Shown here in pieces: positions 57,853-64,000 of a stretch of 64,000 nucleotides of DNA (its first letter is position 1; each line of letters begins with the position of its first letter). This DNA comes from Piper betle (taxonomy: Eukaryota; Streptophyta; Magnoliopsida; Piperales; Piperaceae): contig JAURVB010003522.1 of NCBI GenBank assembly GCA_033002965.1, positions 1-64,000 on the forward strand, read 5' to 3'. A program made the translations under genes and the position numbers. The notes below the pieces were generated by a model, which was not told the DNA's origin, did not search any database, and was given only the letters and a program-made list of their open reading frames with translations.

Positions 57853-57991
57853 AAGGGGCGTTTGATTGAAATCCAATAGCCCAGACTGGAGTGCACTGCC
57901 TATGCTACAAAAGCAACCAGGGCACTTCAGCTTTTGTAGCGTAGGCAGTGCACTCCAGTTTGGGCTGTTGGATTTCAATCAAACGCCCCTT
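57853..57991. mobile_element. Fold-back MITE, 62-bp arms
   Basis: AAGGGGCGTTTGATTG at 57853 starts a 62-bp arm repeated in inverted orientation up to 57991, with only three differences, and a 15-bp loop (AACCAGGGCACTTCA). No clear target duplication was found. A transcript from either strand would form a near-perfect hairpin. Confidence 0.85.
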
Positions 57992-58204
57992 CCAAGTGTG
58001 CAATTCGTAGGTAGAACTTATAACTTTAATCATATAAAGCACTAGGTAATATTAAAAATCCTAGGTCAAGTGATAAGTTTATGGTGAATCTAAGAGATGT
58101 CATAAATAATTAATTTTTGTGGATAATAATCCAAGTGCGTAATTCGTAGGTAGCAGTTATAACTTTAATCATATAAAGCTCTAGGTAATATTGAAAATCC
58201 TAGG
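57992..58204. repeat. Direct repeat of about 74 bp
   Basis: 57992-58065 and 58130-58204 both start CCAAGTG and share TAACTTTAATCATATAAAGC, CTAGGTAATATT and AAAATCCTAGGT. They are separated by about 65 bp of AT-rich sequence. Confidence 0.85.
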
Positions 58205-58429
58205 TTTGTCGTCTTGAAGTTATTATTTAATTTAAATATTGCATTTTAGATTAGTTTAGTTTTAGTTTATAATTAAATCACTCTTTGAATTTTTCTTTCA
58301 AGTAATTATAATTAATTAAATTAATTTTGGTCATTGAAAATTTCTAATAATAATTCCTCGTGGGACAATACTTTATTATCATTTTATTACTTGATTCGGC
58401 ATGTGCACTTGCCTTATAATTTTCACATC

Positions 58430-59110
58430 AGAGGGGTGGCGAACAGAGTAAGGGAAAGAGAAAAAGGGGAAAGGAAGGGAAATAGGCGTGGCACTGGCTG
58501 GTGGGGATGCAAGTGATAGTGGCAGTGAGGTCGCCAGTAGTTAGGGTGGAGCGGCAAAAAATAGAAGAGGGGAGGGGGGGAGGCGATCGTCGGTAGTGGA
58601 GAAACAGGGGAGATTGGGGGTGAAGAAAAATGACTCGATGGCAATTTTGTGATAAAAACTTGACTCACTCCTGACTCAACTTAACATTATGAAATAAATA
58701 CAAAAAAATATAAACAACTTGACTCGCTCCTGTATCAAGTCAATATTATGAAATAAATCCAAAAAATATAAAAAACTAGACTGGTTGCCAGGCAGCTACA
58801 ACACTCGTCGGTGGAATCACTGGCTCGCAAAACAGGGGAGAAGGTTGGGAAAAAGAAATGCCTTTAGGTGCGGGGGTAGTTTGATAATAAAAACTTGACT
58901 CGCTCCTGACTCAAGTCAATATTACCAAATACATCCTAAAAAATATAAAAAATACAATAAAATGTCATAAAATAAAATAATCAAGTTCCAACTCGAATAA
59001 CATGCTCTAAACCTAAAAACCCACCCAAAACTAATAAATAATGTATCCTAACACGGTAAACGACATAAAATTAATTTTGCGATCCACTATAGATAAAAAA
59101 ATAAACGGCC
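58430..59110 (-). repeat. Reverse-oriented LTR U3 fragments with internal duplications
   Basis: Words such as GGCAATTTTGTGATAAAAA and TTGACTCGCTCCTG match the minus-strand form of LTR U3 parts. The unit TTGACTC..AATATTA..AAATAAATCC..AAAAATATAAAAA occurs three times (about 58665, 58718 and 58895). The last part runs into the palindrome at 59081-59173. Confidence 0.6.
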
Positions 59111-59173
59111 AGTTAGGACGCGCTATTTTTATGTCGTAGTTTATGTAGTTTATTTTTTTATCTATAGTGGATC
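59081..59173. repeat. Perfect 26-bp inverted repeat at a head-to-head LTR junction
   Basis: GATCCACTATAGATAAAAAA (59081, continuing to 59106) is perfectly inverted at 59148-59173, with 41 bp between. Left of it LTR sequence reads on the minus strand, and right of it an LTR starts on the plus strand at 59278. Confidence 0.85.
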
Positions 59174-59277
59174 GAAATCAATTATCCTAAACCTTTTCCA
59201 ATCTTTTATATAACTCTTAGCCAAGAGTACAAACACCAAAGTAGTGTCATGTAGATGCCTTCAGTACTCACTAATAA

Positions 59278-61031
59278 TGTAAAACTTGCAACCCGAGTTA
59301 GGATTTTATACTAGCTAACCGGTTGGTTCAATCGTTTGTTTATGTCGGTTCAGCTTTCAGAACATGTGTGTGGGGTAGTGGTCGACCTTATGTGCATGCT
59401 ATGAGGCTTCATATATACTTGAGTATATGATAATAGCATCAGATACACAATAGTAGACCGAGTAATTAGTATATAATAGAGTATTCCATATTATTTTATT
59501 TTGTTCAGTGGATTTTATAATTAGATTTAGGCCATTGATTTTATTAGGACACGATGGTTAGGATTTTTAGTTGGGTTGGTAGTTTTTAAAGGATGCCCTT
59601 CAACGAATGTCAACCTTATTTTATTTTCATTTTTATTTTGACTATCGTTCATGATGTGTTTAACTCGCCTTGATAGCCTTTAGACATTTTTTAGGAGCTT
59701 TTAAAACCAACTTTACACCTAGTTTGTCTGACCCTAGCCAAGTGTAAATTTAGGGGAAGGGAGGACACTACTTAGACATGAGCCCGACTTTTTCTTCCCT
59801 CAACTCATTGGACTTTTTCTTGTAATTTCATGATAATGCTTTGTTTGATTTGTAAAATTAAATTCTTTGTTGATTGTCTTATGCTTATGCACTGATTTGT
59901 ATGATAAGATATAAATTTTATGTAGTCATTAACTTATGGCATTCGTGATAAGTAATTGTGGAATGACTTATTATAAGTGGATTGTGAAAACTCGACCATT
60001 TCATTCCTGCATTTTCTATTTATCTGTTGAATTACTTACTTTTAGGTGAACAAATCAAGCTATTATATTGTGACATAATCTTGTTATATCTTCCACTTTT
60101 TCATGCATGTAAAGGTTCACGTTGCAACTAATTAGATTATGGACATGGAAGGTCTTGTTATTGCCATCATATGATACTAATGATAATCTCATTAAATATT
60201 TACTTCTTCATCACTTACCTTGCTTCATGTAAATTTTGTCTACCATATTCTTTATCGATGTAGTTATCGTATCATCACCGTATTTAATTGATAATTTTAG
60301 ATATCACATCTTGTTTTAAATTATAGTTGTGATCATATTCATATGCATCCATTTTATATATGCATCACATTGTTAGCATGAGCATTAGTGTGTAGTTTGG
60401 TTGTGTAGGTTGTGTAGGTGCGGAGTAGGAGATCACCGTCTAGGTGCGAGACCTCCCTTGGAGCTTCTACTAGGTCTATTACGACTCACCTCTTAATTTG
60501 TTGCTCTACTCCATCATTGTTTATTTTGCAGATCGCAAGACATGTTAAGTGGTCGTTTTGTTAGATCTCACTTAAGACGGGCCATTTAAATGTAATATTT
60601 TCCAAAATTCAGAACCCTCGAGGATGAGATCCCTCGAGCTATTTTCAAATACTCAGATCCACACTAAGGTGCCTTCGGGCCTATTTATATAATTCCCTTC
60701 CCAGCCATATAATACAATTTTTATCAAATTTTTTGTGAGCCGAGAGATGGAGAAACCAACTTACACATACTATGAGAGTGCATATGTATGTGTCACAGTG
60801 GGCTCTGGATTGTTGAGAGGACTGTTCCATTCCTGAGGGATCCTGACAACTCCATGTTTTGAGCTTCCTCATACTTAGAGAGATGTGGAGGATACAGGTA
60901 CTATTGTGTGTAGCGTATGTCTGTACGTGTGGTATCAAAGGTACTAAAGATGATTGCATGAGAGTACTCAACCTTTGTTCTCTGGGATGAGAGAAACATG
61001 GAGTTTTGTAGAGGGCTTAAGATAGTAGTTT
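59278..61031 (+). mobile_element. Gypsy-type LTR, interrupted by the next LTR
   Basis: Starts TGTAAAACTTGCAACCCGAG and contains family blocks GGAGCTTCTACTAGG (60461), CCTCGAGGATGAGATCCC (60615), GTGCCTTCGGGCC (60669), GGGCTCTGGATTG and GAGGGATCCTGACAACTCC (60835). It is cut at GAGGGCTTAAGATAG by the LTR starting at 61032. The part 59600-60330 does not visibly match its relatives. Confidence 0.75.
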
Positions 61032-63324
61032 TGTAAAACCCATGATTTGAGTTAGGGTTTTATATTCAGAACCGGTCGGTTTGACCGTTATTTTCTAGTA
61101 GAGTCAGTTTCAGGACGCGTGTACCGAGCCGACGCCGGTCGCGTGTATGAGCTATGAGGGTCATGCGTACCTAAGTACATGATGATTATGTCATGAACAC
61201 AGCAGAACAGAATGAGTTATTAGAATATATAAGAGTATGCAGTTTATTATTTTTATTATTATATATATAGTGATCGTAGAATTAGTTTTAGGCCGTTCAG
61301 CGCATTAGGGCGTGTTACGAGCAGTTTGGGTGGATTGATAGTTCTAGAGTATATCATTATGATGTTTTGGTGTTTATTTGATTTTATATGATTTTTTTAT
61401 TTTTATGAATTTTTTTCTACGATTTAATAAGACTTAGTTATTATACTTGACTCGAGCCGGAGGCGAGTCAAATCTTATTTATGAAATTGTCACCCAGTTA
61501 TTTTTCTCCCCTCCTGACATCTTCCCAAAACCCTTCCCGATGCCTCCCCCATGCGCGCCACCGTCGCCGCCGCTGCCGCGACCCGGCCGCTGATTGTCGC
61601 CGCCTAGCCTTGCCACGGCATTGTTGTGCCACCCCGACCAACCCCGGCCAATGTAATGCCGGAATTGCCCTGCCTAGCGCCACACCCGAGTTGTGCCCGC
61701 GTCGTCGATTTCGCTGCCAGCGACCATCGCCACCACGATCAGGTGGTCGCCTCGACACCCTCGACCACCCAGCGACCCTTCCTGACCGAAGAGGAGGTTG
61801 TCGCCGCCCAGGCCGGCCAGATCGAGTCACCCATTGCTGCCACCACTGTTTTGACCATTTTTCGGTGAGCTACTAACTCCGCCGACCATGTCGACGCTGT
61901 AGACGTGTTGGGCTAGCCGAGCTGAATGGTACCCAATACCATTGCTTTCCAGCCAATAGACATCGCCAGCGACTGCCACCGGAAACCACCGGAACTTGCC
62001 AAAAAACCACCAAAACCCGTCAGAAAACCAGATTTGTAGGAATTTGGTGAATCATCTGCGGTGCTTATCCAGTCGATCCCGATCAAACTTTGGACGCTGA
62101 AGAGTGCCGAATTTGAGCTCCGAGACACGCGACGGAACCCTAGTTGTTGTCGATTACCGACTACGTGATGTATAATTACCTCCAAATTTATAATTTAAAT
62201 TTGATGATTGTTAGTGTGAGATCCCTCAACTTAGTCCCACATCTAATACCTACTGGGAGAAGATCCTGTTTATAAGTGGGAATGGACTATAGGTCTTTAA
62301 CTTCCGGGGTACCATTTTAAAGAAATGACTTAGCCCATTACGTTGCACTTTGGGCTGGGTCGTTACAAATGGTATCAGAGGTGACCTGGTTCCATATTAG
62401 ATGGTGGGATAGACTAGGGACGTTGGCTAGGCTGCCGGTCACGGGTCAAAAAAGGTTGTGGGCTGGGGTTAGCAACGGGCCAAGACTAGAAACGTTGGCT
62501 AGGCTGCCGGTCACGGGCCGAAAGGACGTGGGTTGGGGCTAGCAACGGGCCAAGAATAGGCATTTTAGGGACGAAATTTCCTAAGGTGGGTGGATTGTGA
62601 GATCCCTCAACTTAGTCCCACATCTAATACCTACTGGGAGAAGATTCTGTTTATAAGTGGGAATGGACTATAGATCTTTAACTTCCGGGGTACCCATTTT
62701 AAAGAAATGACTTAGCCCATTACATTGCACTTTGGGCTGGGTCATTACAGTTAGCACAACATGCTAGGGTTGATTTATTGATGTGATTAATGCTTAATTA
62801 TGGACGAAATGATGAGTTACATGATGAGATTAATTGTGAATGAAGAGTGAGTGATCTAATGAGAGCATGATAAGTGATTACAACATAACTTAGAAAAACA
62901 CAATAAGATTGGTATGAATAGGAGTTAGAATTTCTTTCATACTTATGATTATTGAATTGTTGATTGATGTTGGTTGTATTGTGAGTGTGTATTGGTCATG
63001 TTGAGTTTGATGCATCATTTAGTTAGCGGGCATTGGTATTTAGTTTTGATATATAGGTACGGAGTAGGAGCTCACCGCCTAAGTGCAATGACACGCTTGG
63101 AGCTTCTACTAGGTCTATTTAGGACTCGACTCTGTTTTTACTCTCTTCTATTGTATGTTTGATTTAACGCCTGTAGGGCGGGTTAAGTGGCGTTTTATCG
63201 GATCCCACTTAACTTGGGCTATCTAGTCGAATAGATTTTCAGATTAATAACCCCTTGAGGATGATTTTGAAAACAAGATCCACCACAAGTTGCCTTCGGG
63301 CCTATTATATAAATCCCTACCCAG

Positions 63325-63364
<40 letters not shown>

Positions 63365-64000
63365 TTCGCATTTTCAGTCAGACGAGAGATGGAGAAACCG
63401 ACTGCACGTACCATGAGCAGATGCCGTGACAGTCAAAGCGGGCTCTGGATTAGTGCCAGGGGACTATTCCATTCCCGAGGGATCCTGACAACTCAGCGTT
63501 TGAGTTCCTCACACCCAGAGAACGTGGAGGTTTATGGGTACTGTTTAGTACAGTTAATGTATGGACTTGTGGTTCAAAGGGTACTAAAGGTGACTGACTG
63601 CCTGAAAGTACTCGGCCTTCATGCTTAAGGCCAGGAGAAATATGGAGGTAAGGAGAGAGCTCAGGATTTGAGACCAGAAAATGAAGTAAGAAAATGCCGA
63701 GAGCGGCATCAACAACAGTAGATCAATAAGTTCAGGATGCTACCGGGTCTGCAGCACAGTGGCTCCTTAGTAGTGCCCTTCAGAGTGTTCATGTAGAGTA
63801 TATGATGTTTTCCTTCATATGAGAGTCTACTCTCATAGACAGCTTGTTATAGTTATTTTATTTTCCGGACCAGTAACACTTGTTACTAACGTGTTTTTAT
63901 ACTATATGTAGGTGATAATCACGAGTTGGAGGAGTTAGCTTGGACGAAGGAGCACTGTTGTCGCTTGCACACATGTCAGTCGATAGAGTGGTTAATACTT
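61032..64000 (+). mobile_element. Gypsy-type LTR running past the window end
   Basis: Starts TGTAAAACCCATGATTTG, has a G+C-rich U3 part (61500-61900), CCTGACTG.. block equivalents, a TA microsatellite at about 63331-63362, and R-U5 blocks (GGGCTCTGGATTAG, CAGTAACACTTGTTAC, TATATGTAGGTGA). It contains a TRIM at 62215-62749. No end is seen, so whether it is a solo LTR or a full element is open. Confidence 0.85.
62215..62749 (+). mobile_element. TRIM retrotransposon with target duplication
   Basis: 5' LTR 62215-62367 (TGTGAGATCCCTCAAC to GGGTCGTTACA), primer site TGGTATCAGAG at 62370, internal part with a duplicated unit GTTGGCTAGGCTGCCGGTCA (62431 and 62491), tract GGGACGAAATTTCC before the end, and 3' LTR 62596-62749. 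LTRs differ by only a few bases. Perfect target duplications GTTAG at 62210-62214 and 62750-62754. It encodes nothing and depends on other elements for movement. Confidence 0.95.

Noticed and set aside
57601..57879. 92-codon glycine-rich frame
   Set aside because: It crosses the junction of pararetrovirus and LTR-like sequence and reads into the fold-back MITE; both strands are open.
63328..63362. TA-repeat as a regulatory element
   Set aside because: A plain microsatellite within an LTR; related LTRs have shorter forms at the same place.

Overview
This window is nuclear DNA of a flowering plant, probably a eudicot. The evidence is split genes with canonical GT-AG introns, a thylakoid-type FKBP gene, plant-specific families (DUF868, plant SMG7), plant Ty1/copia and Tekay/Del-type Ty3/gypsy retrotransposons, TRIM and MITE elements, an endogenous pararetrovirus remnant and inserted plastid DNA. 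I cannot name the species.

Layout. 1-3.8 kb: AT-rich DNA with only small repeats. 3.8-5.9 kb: an intact four-exon minus-strand gene of unknown function (240 aa), with a hAT-type MITE about 130 bp upstream of its start codon. 7.1-12.2 kb: a 443-bp segment duplicates the FKBP promoter; between the copies lie a solo copia LTR, a 44-bp tandem repeat and a decayed unknown gene fragment. 12.2-21.3 kb: an intact eight-exon FKBP16-1-type gene whose second intron holds a 5.8-kb decayed copia element, itself carrying a second copy of the same MITE. 21.6-25.6 kb: a hAT-like TGTTGCA element interrupted by a solo gypsy LTR. 25.9-26.8 kb: an intact single-exon DUF868 gene. 27.5-28.1 kb: a candidate TRIM.

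28.4-38.9 kb: a broken UTP21/WDR36 gene. Its promoter, exon 1 and part of intron 1 (959 bp) occur twice, on either side of a Tekay-type gypsy element that has lost its 5' LTR, primer site and protease but keeps an uninterrupted 971-codon RT-RNase H-integrase-chromodomain frame and one 2.8-kb LTR. 40.0-43.8 kb: another solo LTR (target duplication GTACA) with a second TGTTGCA element inside. 45.3-50.8 kb: a frameshifted uridine-kinase-like pseudogene (+) and a 5' fragment of an SMG7 gene (-) meet at an LTR fragment that contains shuffled plastid pieces (atpI, ndhB, psaB, rpl23). 51.6-64 kb: LTR pieces of the same broad family in both orientations, a Caulimoviridae-like endogenous pararetrovirus remnant (-), a fold-back MITE, and LTRs nested in LTRs with a complete TRIM inside.

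Genes likely still functional: the unknown gene at 3.8-5.9 kb, FKBP16-1 and the DUF868 gene. UTP21, the uridine kinase, SMG7 and the fragment at 9-10 kb are broken or partial. The main theme is gene loss and promoter duplication driven by LTR elements. I did not find a convincing new enzymatic or defence system. The strongest unusual structures are the UTP21-gypsy fusion, the MITE family with a tRNA-like core, and the plastid mosaic inside an LTR.
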